Below are positions 36,287-45,111 of a DNA stretch of 64,000 bases, one piece after another. The notes under the pieces are model-generated. The model ran no database searches, had not been told where the DNA came from, and was given only the letters and a program-made list of their open reading frames with translations. This DNA comes from Rhizobium ecuadorense (GTDB lineage: Bacteria; Pseudomonadota; Alphaproteobacteria; Rhizobiales; Rhizobiaceae). Location: the NCBI RefSeq assembly GCF_001187535.1, contig NZ_LFIO01000381.1:293913-357912 (forward strand), given 5' to 3'. Every line of letters begins with the position of its first letter. The first letter of the stretch is position 1. The position numbers and the translations under genes were made by a program.

Positions 36287-36330
36287 CTAAAGCGCGCCGC
36301 ATGAATCAAATTTGATGCGACGCGCTTTAG
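36287..36330. repeat. short palindromic repeat
   Basis: CTAAAGCGCGCCGCAT and ATGCGACGCGCTTTAG flank 12 bases rich in A and T. Only one pair is mismatched. It lies between the isochorismatase-like promoter region and the 3' end of the giant gene; such AAAGCGCG palindromes are common between rhizobial genes. Confidence 0.8.
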
Positions 36331-36407
36331 CCGCGCTGGCATCTTACGAGAAAAGCCGCCTGACCCATGTTCAAGCGGCTTTCCCTCTTCAATTCAGATC
36401 GGCAAAC

Positions 36408-39400
36408 TCAGCTGAGCCTGCCGGCTGCATGGGCGAGCATGGTGTAGACCTTGCCCGTATCCGAGGTCAGGTAAGACTGTGTGACGGTCTGGTTCGGGTC
36501 GGTGCGGGCGACGTCGGCGAGCAGCTTTTCGAAATCACCGATATAGCGGTCGACGGCGGTGCGGAATTCCGGTTCGCGGTCGTATTTGCGCTTGATCTCG
36601 TCGAAGGTCTGCTGGCCCTTCAGCGTATAGAGGCGGCGGGTGAAGACGTCACGCTCGCCGCGCTGATAACGCCGCCAGAGATCCACCGAGGCATCGTGGT
36701 CGATGGCACGGGCGATATCGACCGAGAGCGAGTTCAGCGATTCGACGACGTGGCGCGGATTGCGGCTGTCATTGCTGCGCGCGGCCGGTGCGGCGGTTTC
36801 CGTCGGGCGGGCCGGGGTACGGGCAGGCGCCTCGTCGGCGGCCTCCTCACGCGATGCGCCGCGCAGAAGATCGCTGATCCAGCCGCCGCTTTCCGGACGG
36901 GCCGGTTCCTGGCGGCCTACTTCCTGACGGCTTGGCTCCTGACGGGTGGGGGCAGGCTGCTGAGCGGCGCGCTGTGGGGCGGCAGCCGGTGCAGACGGGG
37001 CGATCGTTCCGCGCAGACCCGTCGCTTCGATTGGCGGACGCGCCACCGGTTGCTGCGGCTGGGCTGCGACCGGCTGGCTTGCGACTGGCTGGCTTGCGGG
37101 GGGCTGGGCGGCACGTGGGGTCGGCTGCGCCTGGGCGAGCGTGCGGGCGACGGGTTCGGAGATCTCAAGCTGCTGGCTGGAGCGGCCGACAAGCTGGGAG
37201 ATGTCCTGCAGCGCCTTGATCTGCTCGGCGACGGCCCGGCGCATGGCCGAGGCGCTTTCCTTGGCTTCCTCGGGAAGGTCGAAGGCCCCGCGCTTCAATT
37301 CGGCGCGGGTGGCGTCGAGCTCGTTGCGGATGTCGGCGGCGGAGCGGCGGATATCATCGGTGGCGCCGGAGAAGCGGCCGACGGCATCATCGATCGCCTC
37401 GCGCAACGCTTCCCGCATGTTCTGGGCGGCACCGTCGGAGGCGCGGCCGGCTTCGCCGAGCATGCGCTCGACTTCCGACAGCGAGGCCGTCAGACCGCCA
37501 CGAATACGGTTGGAGAGATCGCCGGAGCGGCGCTCGACATTGGCGAAGGTGCCGTCGATCGTCGTATTGGCCTCGTCGCCGGCGCGGGTGATCGCCTCGC
37601 GCATCGTCTCGGCGGCTTCCTGGGCGCGCTTTTCGGTTTCGGTGAGAATACGGCCGATATCGGCGAAGGAGGATTGCACGCCCTGGCGCAGATTGCCGGT
37701 GACCTGGTTGGAGCGCTGCTCCGCCCGCTCGAATACCGTCTCGATCATGCCGCCGAGGCCGCGCATGGTGTTTTCGATCTCGTCGGAGCGCTGGACCAGG
37801 CTGACGGAGAGAGCCTGCAGCGCGCCTTCGCGCTCCTCGAGCGTCGAGGCGAGGTTGGACTGGGCGGCGCCGAGAAGCTGCGAGGCCTGGGTCAGGACCT
37901 TGGAGTGTTCGTCGAAGCGGCCGATGATGCCGCCGACCTGCGACAGCGTCTGGCCCGAAATGTCGGAAAGACGGTCGACCTTGCCTTCGAGAAGCCGGGT
38001 CGAGGCGTTGACCATCTCGGCAGCCTTGGTGGTGGAGTCGGCAAAGCGCGTCGTGGTTTCACCGAGACGGCTGTCGACGCTCGCCAGCTGCTCGGCGGCG
38101 CGGTTCATCATCATCGCCATCGCCGCGCTGCTTTCCGACATGCGCTCGACGAGGCCGTTGACGTTGCCGACCAGGCTGTTCTCGATGGCGCTGACGGCAT
38201 TGGCGACATTCTCGGTGCGGGCGGCAACGGCGCTGGCGAGCGCTTCGTTTTCGGCGCGCAGACGATCGGCGCTGAGGTTGGCCGCGGCGGTGATGCGGGC
38301 GGCGGCCTGCTCGCCGGCATCGGTGTAGCGATCGATGATCGGACGGGCGGTTTCGTCGAGGATGCGCGTCAATTCGACCGAACGGCCCGCCAGCATCGAG
38401 TTGAGGTCGCGGGTGCGCTCGTCCAGCGTCGCGCGGATCGAATTGCCGCGCGCTTCGAGCGCCCGGTCGATCTCGGAGAAGGTCGTATCGATCTCGCGGG
38501 CACGCTCTTCGAGATTGGAGCGGATGGCGCTGCTGCGGGCTTCGAGCGCCCGATCGACATCCGCCATGGTGGCGGAAATCTCGCTTCCGGCTCCCGACAG
38601 CGTCGAGCGGATGGCATCGCCGCGCGTCTCCAGAGACTGGCCGGCATCCGACAGTGCCTTGGAGATGGCATTGACCTGCGTGCCGACGATGGTCTCTGCC
38701 TCGGCAACCTTGTTGACGATGGCGTTGCCGGCTTCCGAGAAGGTCTGGGCGACGGCAGCGGCCTGGCTTGCGAGCCTGCTCTGAGCTTCAGCGACGCGGG
38801 TGACGATCTGCGACGAACGCTCATCCATGGTGCGGGTGAATTCGTCGCTTTTGGCATTGAGATCCACGGCGAATTGCTGGCCGGTCTTGCCAAGCAGTTC
38901 GGTGGTTCTCGTCGCTTCGCCTTCCATTCCCTGAGCCGCTTCGGCAACCGCGCTGCGCAGCGTCGAGGCGAGGCCGGCGGCCTTGCCTTCGATGGTGCGG
39001 TTGACGGCATCGAGGCCGACGGTCAACGCACGGTCCATGGTGGAGAGACGTTCCTCGATGCGCTCATTGCCGCGGTCGAGGGTTTCGCCAAGGCTCATAG
39101 TGCGGCCGTCGATGGCGCCGGTCAGGCTAGAGGCACGGCTGTCGAGCGTCTCGGCCAGATTGGCGGTGCGGCTGTCGATCGCCTGCGTGAGGTTTGCGGC
39201 GCTGCCGTCGAGCGTTGCCGAGATACGCTGGTTGGCGTCGTCGCTGAGCGCACCGAGACGGGAGATGCCGTCGGCAAGCACGCCGGAGAGCTGGCCGCTG
39301 GCGGCTTCGACCTTTTCGGCAACGCCGCCGACGCCGTCGCGGATGCGGGTCTCGATCGCCGCAAGTCCGGATTCGACACGCGATCCGGTTTCTTCAAAAC

Positions 39401-42400
39401 GGCCCGTCAGGCTTTCCACCGACTGATCGAGTTGGGCGGAGAGATTCTGGGTGGAGCTGGAAATCGCATTTGCCGCCTCCTGGAAGCGGCCGGCGATCTG
39501 GCCGGCGCCGGCATGCATGCGGTCTTCCAACGTCTGGGCGCCGGCATCGATGGCCTGGCGGATCGCGGCTTCACGATCCTCCAGCGACATTTCGAGCATG
39601 CTGACGCTCGTCGCCACCGAGGTGCCGATGCTGGTCGCGTGTTCGGTCAGCGTATCGTTGATCAGCGCATGGGCCTGGTTCAGCGATAGGTCGATGGCGT
39701 TGGCGCGATCCTCAAGCGTCGTGCGGATGCGCTCATGGGCAGAGGTGAGCCCGCCTTCGATGCGTGCCGCGGCCTCGTCGGCGAGGCCTCCGAGCCGAAC
39801 ATGGGCATCGGTCAGACGGCCTTCAATGCGGCCGGTCAGGCCGCCGACGAGATCCTCGAAGCGGGCGCCGCCGGCATCGAGAACGCCGGACAGGGAGGCA
39901 CTATGTTCGGAAAGCGCATTTTCAAGCCGCTGCTGATTGTCGGTGTAGGCGGCGCGGATCGCATCGGTCTTGTCGGTGAAGGCGCCGGCGACGCGTGACT
40001 CGGCGCCGGAGACGGCCTCCATGATGGCATTGCTGCGCGCTTCGAGCACGCTGTCGAAGCGGCTCTGGTTGTCGTCGAGCGAAATGGCGAGCGCCATGGT
40101 CTTTTCGTCGAGCGTGTCGGTCAGCCTGTCGTGCGTTGCCGTCACGGCGCCGATGATCGCAGCGGTGCGGTGCACCAAGGCTTCCTCGAGGCGGGCCTGG
40201 CCTTCGTTCAGCGAGGTGGCAATGGCCGCCGCCTTCCGGTCGAGCACACCGTTCAGGCCGTCATGCGTGCCGGCGACCGCCTTGGTGATGGCGTCGGCGC
40301 CTGTTGTCAGCGTCTCTTCGAGACGGCTCTGGCTCTCGTTCAGCGAAATGGCAAGCGCCATCGCCCGGTCGTCGAGCGTCTCGGACAGTCGGTCGTGGGT
40401 GGCGGAGACCGCATTGAGGATGGATTCCGAGCGGCCCTCCAGCGTGTCCTGCAGGCGGCTGCGACCCTCATCCAGGGAGGCGGCGATGGCTGCCGACTTT
40501 TCGTCGAGCGTTTCCGAAAGACGGTCATGCGTACCGGACACGGCCTTGAGGAAGGCTTCGGAGCGCGCTTCCAGCGTGTCTTCGATCCGCGACTGGCTCT
40601 CATTCAGCGAGATGGCGAGCGTCATCGCCTTTTCGTCCAGCGTTTCGGACAGACGGTCATGGGTGCCGGAGACGGCGTTCAGCAGGGCTGCGGAGCGGGT
40701 TTCGAGCGTCTCGTCGATGCGGGCCTGGCCTTCGCTCAGCGCGGTGGCGAAAGCTGCCACCTTGCCTTCCAGCGTTTCCGACAGGCGGTCGTGGGTGCCG
40801 GAGACGGCGTTCAGCAGAGCCGCCGAGCGGGTCTGGAGCGTGTCTTCGATGCGGGCCTGGCTCTCGCTCAAGGAGGTGGCGAAGGCCGCCGCCTTTTCGT
40901 TGAGGGTTTCGGCAAGACGGTCGCGCGTGCCGGACACGGTGTTCAACAGCGCCTCGGCACGCGTTCCCAGCGCATCCTCGATGCGGGCATGCCGCTCGTC
41001 GAGCGAGGTCGTAAGGGCGGCGGCCTTGCTGTCCAGTGTTTCGGACAGGCGATCATGCGTGCCGGAGACGGCGTTCAGCAGGGCTGCGGAGCGGGTCTCG
41101 AGCGTATCTTCGATGCGGGCCTGGTTTTCGTTGAGCGAAATGGCAAGCGCCATCGCCTTTTCATCGAGCGTCTCGGACAGGCGGTCATGCGTGCCCGATA
41201 CGGCGCTCAGCAGCGCTGCGGAGCGGGTCTCAAGCGTATCCTCGATGCGGGCCTGGCTCTCGTTCAGGGAGATGGCGAGCGCCATCGCTCTCTCGTCGAG
41301 CGTCTCGGCAAGACGGTCATGGGTGCCGGAGACGGCGTCGATGATGGCGTCAGCACGCGTGGTCAACGCCTCTTCGAAGCGGCCGTGATGGGTGGTGAGT
41401 GCCTCCACCAGTGCACCACCGCGCTCTGCCATGACGCTGTCGATGCGGCCGTGGGCTGCGCCGAGCGCCTCGGTGATCTCTGCCGCACGGGCCGCAAGCA
41501 CGCCGCTCAGTTCCTCGGCACGGCCGCCGAAGGCCGCGGTCACCTGTTCGGTGCCGGCGGCAACGGCGGTCGTCAGATCGGTGGTGGTGCTGCGCAGCGT
41601 GTCGCGGAATTCGGCCGAGCGGGCCTGAAGATTGTTCTGCAGATCGGAGGTGCCTGATGCAAGCGCCAGCGTGAGGTCTGAGGTGGCGCTCTGCAGCGCC
41701 GAGGTCAATTCGCCGGTGCGGCTGCTGAGCGCGGTGGTGATTTCGTCCGCCCGGGTGCCGAGCGAGCTTTCCAGCATTTCATGGCCGGTGGCCAGCGTAG
41801 TCGCGAGCGCCAGCGACTGGTCGGTCATCGAGGAGCCGAGCCGGTCGATGCTGGAACTCAGGATGCCGTCGATCGATTCCGAGCCGCCGGTCAGCGTCTC
41901 GTTGATGCGGGCGAGGCTTTCCATCAGCTTGGTGTCGAGCGAGCCGGTGCGTTTGTCGAAGGCGCTGGTGAATTCGGCGACGCGTTCGTCGAAGGCGGTG
42001 GACAGCTGGGCAACGGTCGTCTGCAGCCGCTCTTCGAAGAAGCCGGAGCGGACGTCGAGATCCATGACGGCATCGTCAGCGGTGCTCTGCAGGCTCTGGC
42101 GGAAGCTCGCGCCCTTTTCATCGAGGGCGCTGTTCAGCTTCGACAGCACGTCGTCGAGCGTCCCGCCGATGGTGCGTTCGCCCGATGTCAGGCTCTCATT
42201 GATCTCGCGGGTGCGGGCGATCAGGATCTCGCTAAGCTGCTGCGTGCGCTCGTGCAGCGCGGCATTCAGCTTCTCGGTGCTGCTGTCCATGGTCGATGCG
42301 CGTGTTTCGAACTGGCTGAGCAGCCTTTCGCCATGGTCGTTGAGGTTGACGGAGAGCGCTTCGAGGCGGTTGTCGAATTCGGTGGCGAGCGCGAAACCCG

Positions 42401-43430
42401 ATGCGTTCAATGTCTGCAGCAGGCTATCGGTCTTGGCGGCGAGCAGGCTGCCTATCGATTGCAGGGCGTTGTCGGATTTTTCCAGAATTGTCGCCGCGCG
42501 CGTATCGATCAGCGAGGCAAAGGCTTCGCCCGATGTGGAAAGCCGCACGGCGATCTCTTCGGTCGCAAGCGACAGTTCTTCCTTCAACTGGTCGTGGACG
42601 CTGCCGATCGAGGTGCGGATGCGGTCGGCATGGTTGACGATCGCCTCGCGCTCGGAGCCGAGTTCGTGGACGAGACCGCGGACGCGCAGCTCATTGTCGG
42701 CATAGGAGCGTTCAAGTGCATTGACTTCGGAATGGACGAGCGTTTCCAGCTCGGACGCACGCGCGATGGTGCGCTCGATGCCTTCATTCATGGCCGAGAC
42801 CTCACGGCGCACGGCCTGGCCGACGGTCATGATGCGCTCGGAAGCGATGGTTTCCGGTTCCGCCAGACGCAATGCCACCTCCGCCATGGAACGGGCGGCG
42901 TTGCGCATGTCCTGGGCGCGGGCGATCATGATGGCGAAAGCATAGAACATCATCACCGGAATGATGATGCCGACGAGGCCGGCGATGACGCCGGGCAGGG
43001 CGACGAGATCGGCGAGCGAGCGGATCTGCCAGATCTGCGGCCCATAAAGCAGCGACATCAGGCCGAGGCCGCCCAGGACCCAGAGCACTGAGAACAGCGT
43101 GGCGGTGCGTACCGCCGAGCGGCTGGAGGCGCCGTCGAAGGATTTCAGGATCGAGGCGGGCGTGTTGCGGCTGGCATCGTTGGCAGGCGCGAAAGCCGGC
43201 CCCCTGGAAGCCTGCTCGGCCCCGGCGCTGCGGCGGTTGCGGCGTTGCGCTTCTTCCTGGGCCTGCTGGTTACGCGCATTCACTGGATCAGACACATTAG
43301 CCTCCGGGGCCTCGGGCGCGTCGCCGCGGCGAGACGGCACGTTATCTTTGCCGAAGTCGATCTGGAGCGCCTCGTCCAATGCCTTGAACGCCTTGTCCTC
43401 AATCGACTCGTTATATTTGTTGTTCGCCAT
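36408..43430 (-). CDS. gpr: giant coiled-coil polar-growth protein (Growth Pole Ring/RgsE-like)
   Basis: A 2340-residue protein. The N-terminal 100 residues are charged and cytosolic; two membrane helices follow (about 108-129 and 144-170). Everything after is predicted helical, Ala/Thr/Glu/Arg-rich and almost without proline up to about residue 2080. A proline/glutamine-rich linker comes next, then a compact C-terminal domain (about 2210-2340). The middle holds about eleven tandem 44-residue repeats (THDRLSETLDEKAMALAISL core). Size, topology and apolipoprotein-like repeats fit GPR of Agrobacterium (a ring at the growing pole, essential for polar growth) and RgsE of S. meliloti. The identification is from memory of these families, not a search. 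Older annotations call it kinesin-like, which is not supported. Confidence 0.85.
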   Translation of the reverse strand: MANNKYNESIEDKAFKALDEALQIDFGKDNVPSRRGDAPEAPEANVSDPVNARNQQAQEEAQRRNRRSAGAEQASRGPAFAPANDASRNTPASILKSFDGASSRSAVRTATLFSVLWVLGGLGLMSLLYGPQIWQIRSLADLVALPGVIAGLVGIIIPVMMFYAFAIMIARAQDMRNAARSMAEVALRLAEPETIASERIMTVGQAVRREVSAMNEGIERTIARASELETLVHSEVNALERSYADNELRVRGLVHELGSEREAIVNHADRIRTSIGSVHDQLKEELSLATEEIAVRLSTSGEAFASLIDTRAATILEKSDNALQSIGSLLAAKTDSLLQTLNASGFALATEFDNRLEALSVNLNDHGERLLSQFETRASTMDSSTEKLNAALHERTQQLSEILIARTREINESLTSGERTIGGTLDDVLSKLNSALDEKGASFRQSLQSTADDAVMDLDVRSGFFEERLQTTVAQLSTAFDERVAEFTSAFDKRTGSLDTKLMESLARINETLTGGSESIDGILSSSIDRLGSSMTDQSLALATTLATGHEMLESSLGTRADEITTALSSRTGELTSALQSATSDLTLALASGTSDLQNNLQARSAEFRDTLRSTTTDLTTAVAAGTEQVTAAFGGRAEELSGVLAARAAEITEALGAAHGRIDSVMAERGGALVEALTTHHGRFEEALTTRADAIIDAVSGTHDRLAETLDERAMALAISLNESQARIEDTLETRSAALLSAVSGTHDRLSETLDEKAMALAISLNENQARIEDTLETRSAALLNAVSGTHDRLSETLDSKAAALTTSLDERHARIEDALGTRAEALLNTVSGTRDRLAETLNEKAAAFATSLSESQARIEDTLQTRSAALLNAVSGTHDRLSETLEGKVAAFATALSEGQARIDETLETRSAALLNAVSGTHDRLSETLDEKAMTLAISLNESQSRIEDTLEARSEAFLKAVSGTHDRLSETLDEKSAAIAASLDEGRSRLQDTLEGRSESILNAVSATHDRLSETLDDRAMALAISLNESQSRLEETLTTGADAITKAVAGTHDGLNGVLDRKAAAIATSLNEGQARLEEALVHRTAAIIGAVTATHDRLTDTLDEKTMALAISLDDNQSRFDSVLEARSNAIMEAVSGAESRVAGAFTDKTDAIRAAYTDNQQRLENALSEHSASLSGVLDAGGARFEDLVGGLTGRIEGRLTDAHVRLGGLADEAAARIEGGLTSAHERIRTTLEDRANAIDLSLNQAHALINDTLTEHATSIGTSVATSVSMLEMSLEDREAAIRQAIDAGAQTLEDRMHAGAGQIAGRFQEAANAISSSTQNLSAQLDQSVESLTGRFEETGSRVESGLAAIETRIRDGVGGVAEKVEAASGQLSGVLADGISRLGALSDDANQRISATLDGSAANLTQAIDSRTANLAETLDSRASSLTGAIDGRTMSLGETLDRGNERIEERLSTMDRALTVGLDAVNRTIEGKAAGLASTLRSAVAEAAQGMEGEATRTTELLGKTGQQFAVDLNAKSDEFTRTMDERSSQIVTRVAEAQSRLASQAAAVAQTFSEAGNAIVNKVAEAETIVGTQVNAISKALSDAGQSLETRGDAIRSTLSGAGSEISATMADVDRALEARSSAIRSNLEERAREIDTTFSEIDRALEARGNSIRATLDERTRDLNSMLAGRSVELTRILDETARPIIDRYTDAGEQAAARITAAANLSADRLRAENEALASAVAARTENVANAVSAIENSLVGNVNGLVERMSESSAAMAMMMNRAAEQLASVDSRLGETTTRFADSTTKAAEMVNASTRLLEGKVDRLSDISGQTLSQVGGIIGRFDEHSKVLTQASQLLGAAQSNLASTLEEREGALQALSVSLVQRSDEIENTMRGLGGMIETVFERAEQRSNQVTGNLRQGVQSSFADIGRILTETEKRAQEAAETMREAITRAGDEANTTIDGTFANVERRSGDLSNRIRGGLTASLSEVERMLGEAGRASDGAAQNMREALREAIDDAVGRFSGATDDIRRSAADIRNELDATRAELKRGAFDLPEEAKESASAMRRAVAEQIKALQDISQLVGRSSQQLEISEPVARTLAQAQPTPRAAQPPASQPVASQPVAAQPQQPVARPPIEATGLRGTIAPSAPAAAPQRAAQQPAPTRQEPSRQEVGRQEPARPESGGWISDLLRGASREEAADEAPARTPARPTETAAPAARSNDSRNPRHVVESLNSLSVDIARAIDHDASVDLWRRYQRGERDVFTRRLYTLKGQQTFDEIKRKYDREPEFRTAVDRYIGDFEKLLADVARTDPNQTVTQSYLTSDTGKVYTMLAHAAGRLS
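39890..41360 (-). repeat. about eleven 132-bp direct repeats within the giant gene
   Basis: In-frame tandem repeats of 44 codons with consensus AVSGTHDRLSETLDEKAMA / LAISLNESQARIEDTLETRSAALLN (written here in two pieces). Copies 1-8 are the most alike; copies 9-11 drift. Copies share long identical DNA blocks, suggesting recent duplication or gene conversion. This is coding DNA, not a CRISPR array. Confidence 0.9.
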
Positions 43431-43709
43431 TGGTTATGCCTCGTTACTGTCGGCCGGTCCGGCAGCGCAATCCCGGGCTTCCGCCTCACCCGAGGAACAA
43501 CTTTGCCGTTCCAGCCTTCCATCCCAACGACGGACGGATAAGCATGTCATTTCAGAGTAGATAGCCGCTTTTTCAAACGGAAGGTATCAAAACACTACCA
43601 TTATCCACTCGCTCGGCAAAGGCGCGTACCATAAACCCGCTCCACCAGTATCGTAGTGACACATCTGGGCTCCTCACACAATTAATGAAGGCTTGAGATT
43701 CAAGGCTCG

Positions 43710-43725
43710 TTAACCCGTTGTTAAC
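43710..43725. promoter_or_regulatory. CtrA-type box (TTAA-N7-TTAAC)
   Basis: TTAACCCGTTGTTAAC, an exact match to the full TTAA-N7-TTAA consensus of the cell-cycle regulator CtrA. It lies in the 464-base region between the divergent giant polar-growth gene and the Hpt gene, which is unusually AT-rich for this genome. Confidence 0.65.
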
Positions 43726-43772
43726 ATCTTTAAATCCGCGGCACCGCTTAAAAACCAATAATTTAGGGGTAT

Positions 43773-43790
43773 TTAACGGATGTTAACCAT
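43773..43790. promoter_or_regulatory. second CtrA-type site (TTAA-N6-TTAACCAT)
   Basis: TTAACGGATGTTAACCAT: two TTAA half-sites spaced by six instead of seven, the second continuing as TTAACCAT, the form reported for S. meliloti CtrA sites. It is about 60 bases from the first box and closer to the Hpt gene. A further TTTAAC lies near 43823. Confidence 0.5.
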
Positions 43791-43894
43791 ATGGCGAGAT
43801 TTCCGCCCCGAATGTGCCGGAATTTAACGTGATGGCCACCCTCCTGGCGCAGAACTGTTGCAACTGCGCACGACACGAGACGGGAGAATTGGCA

Positions 43895-44278
43895 ATGGCA
43901 GCTCAGATGGCAGCATTGAACATCGTATTCGAGGCGCCGGATAATGCAAAGGGACCCTGTCCCTCGAAGGTCCGACCGATCGATCTCGTCCATCTCGCCA
44001 AGCAGACGATGGGCGACAAGTCGCTGGAAATCGAAGTCCTTCAGATGTTTGCGCGCCAGGCTCGCGCATGTCTGCAGGATATTGCGAGCGGCGAAACCAT
44101 CCGCGTCGGCGCGGCTGCGCACCGCCTGAAGGGCGCAGCAAGCTCGGTCGGCGCGTTCCGCGTGTCGCAGACGGCCGAGGCCGTCGAGGAAACCGGCGGT
44201 GACGCCGGGTCGACGGCTGCGCTCGGTGCCGCCGTCATCGACGCCGAGAATTTCATCCTGAAGCTCTGCCGCGGCTGA
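43895..44278 (+). CDS. stand-alone Hpt (histidine phosphotransfer) domain protein
   Basis: A 127-residue Hpt protein. The phospho-accepting histidine is H76 in AAAHRLKGAASSVGAF, followed by VSQTAEAVEE, the normal four-helix Hpt pattern. Such proteins relay phosphate between a hybrid kinase receiver and a response regulator. It is not ChpT, which has a kinase-like dimer fold. CckA is encoded 10 kb away, but a link is unproven. Start at the ATG giving MAAQMAALNIVF, with GGGAG upstream; a 27-codon extension is rejected. Its upstream region has CtrA-type boxes, so cell-cycle control is likely. Confidence 0.88.
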   Translation: MAAQMAALNIVFEAPDNAKGPCPSKVRPIDLVHLAKQTMGDKSLEIEVLQMFARQARACLQDIASGETIRVGAAAHRLKGAASSVGAFRVSQTAEAVEETGGDAGSTAALGAAVIDAENFILKLCRG

Positions 44279-44302
44279 TCCCTGTTGGAGATGCGTTCGA
44301 AT

Positions 44303-44340
44303 GAGGCCCGTTGTTCCATTGCGGAACCTCGGGTCTTTTT
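44303..44340 (+). terminator. intrinsic terminator of the Hpt gene
   Basis: GAGGCCCG...GTTCC-attgc-GGAAC...CGGGTC then TTTTT, 25 bases after the Hpt stop, ending about 140 bases before the ferredoxin gene. Confidence 0.85.
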
Positions 44341-44479
44341 GCGACGTCTTGCATGACGCTTTGAAGACGGCGGACGAAGGCCCGATCTGCGAGGTTAGGG
44401 CGACTTTCCCGATGTTGACTGACGCGTCGAATTGTCGGAAGAAAATCCGCCCATCATTTGAAGACCGGAAATAGTCCTG

Positions 44480-44800
44480 ATGCCCAAACTTACCATCGTC
44501 GCCTTCGACGGCACGCGCTTCGACCTCGACGTCGACCAAGGCTCCACCGTCATGGAGAATGCCGTGCGCAATTCGGTGCCCGGCATCGAGGCTGAATGCG
44601 GCGGCGCCTGCGCCTGCGCGACCTGTCATGTCTATGTCGACGAGACATGGACCGAGCAGGTCGGCCAGCCGGAGGCGATGGAAGAGGATATGCTCGACTT
44701 CGCCTTCGATGTGCGCCCGACCTCGCGGCTGTCCTGTCAGATCCGCATGAAGGCTGCCTATGACGGCCTCGTGGTGCATGTGCCGGAGCGCCAGGCTTAA
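44480..44800 (+). CDS. 2Fe-2S ferredoxin, adrenodoxin type
   Basis: A 106-residue ferredoxin. The cluster ligands are C40, C46, C49 ([15 protein letters not shown]) and C86 (RLSCQI), the C-x5-C-x2-C plus distal C pattern of adrenodoxin/Fdx-type proteins. The DDMLDFA-like acidic stretch (EEDMLDFAF) is the partner-docking helix in this family. It carries single electrons in the cytosol for P450s, Fe-S assembly or other oxygenases. No isc genes are near, so the partner is unknown. Own transcription unit, since the Hpt gene ends in a terminator. Confidence 0.93.
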   Translation: MPKLTIVAFDGTRFDLDVDQGSTVMENAVRNSVPGIEAECGGACACATCHVYVDETWTEQVGQPEAMEEDMLDFAFDVRPTSRLSCQIRMKAAYDGLVVHVPERQA

Positions 44801-44835
44801 CGCCTGCGCTTCACCTTCGCCGGTATACGATCCAG

Positions 44836-44870
44836 AAAAAAGACGCCTCGCGCGCTGGTGCGAGCGAGGC
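44836..44870 (-). terminator. minus-strand intrinsic terminator
   Basis: GCCTCGC and GCGAGGC (44864-44870 and 44845-44851 in minus-strand order) form a 7-bp stem followed by GT and a C-T6 run on the minus strand. It is 240 bases past the DUF922 stop and points away from the ferredoxin gene, so it most likely ends a separate minus-strand RNA. Confidence 0.8.
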
Positions 44871-44985
44871 GAGGCGGGCGCATTACCTACGGATGAGGGA
44901 GGAACATCCGCGGCTTCGGAACGCGCCAGGAGAACCCAGCGATGAAAGAGCATATGCCGTAGCTGCACTTTCGAATGTGTTCATA
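44836..44985 (-). ncRNA. candidate trans-acting small RNA with anti-Shine-Dalgarno loop
   Basis: No gene occupies 44801-45111. On the minus strand, a TGGCAG-N17-TAATAT promoter-like pair could start an RNA near 44985. Within it the hairpin GGATG-TTCCTCCCT-CATCC (44891-44909) exposes a loop complementary to ribosome binding sites, and an intrinsic terminator ends it at 44836. This is the layout of the alphaproteobacterial alpha-r small RNAs with CUCCUCCC loops. Start and promoter are tentative. Confidence 0.4.
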
Positions 44986-45111
44986 TTAACGCGTTCCGGT
45001 TGAGTCTGCCAGGATGAAAAATGACCATTCAATCACTGGGGAGGGGGCAAGTTTCGCACAGGTTTCGTTGTGCAGCTAAGGTTTTCCGCTCGCAACCAGA
45101 CTGAAAAAGCC

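Noticed and set aside
36312..39689. 1125-codon open frame on the plus strand, antisense to the giant gene
   Set aside because: It mirrors the repetitive, GC-biased codons of the minus-strand gene, has no recognisable domain, and is rich in unlikely Gly/Arg/Ala runs. The minus-strand reading has clear protein logic.
39890..41360. Regularly spaced repeats suggesting a CRISPR array
   Set aside because: The unit is 132 bp, in frame, and codes a helical repeat; there are no short repeats with unique spacers and no cas genes.
43895..44278. Hpt protein as ChpT, the partner of CckA
   Set aside because: ChpT is about 220 residues with a histidine-kinase-like dimer and degenerate ATPase domain; this is a plain four-helix Hpt of 127 residues.
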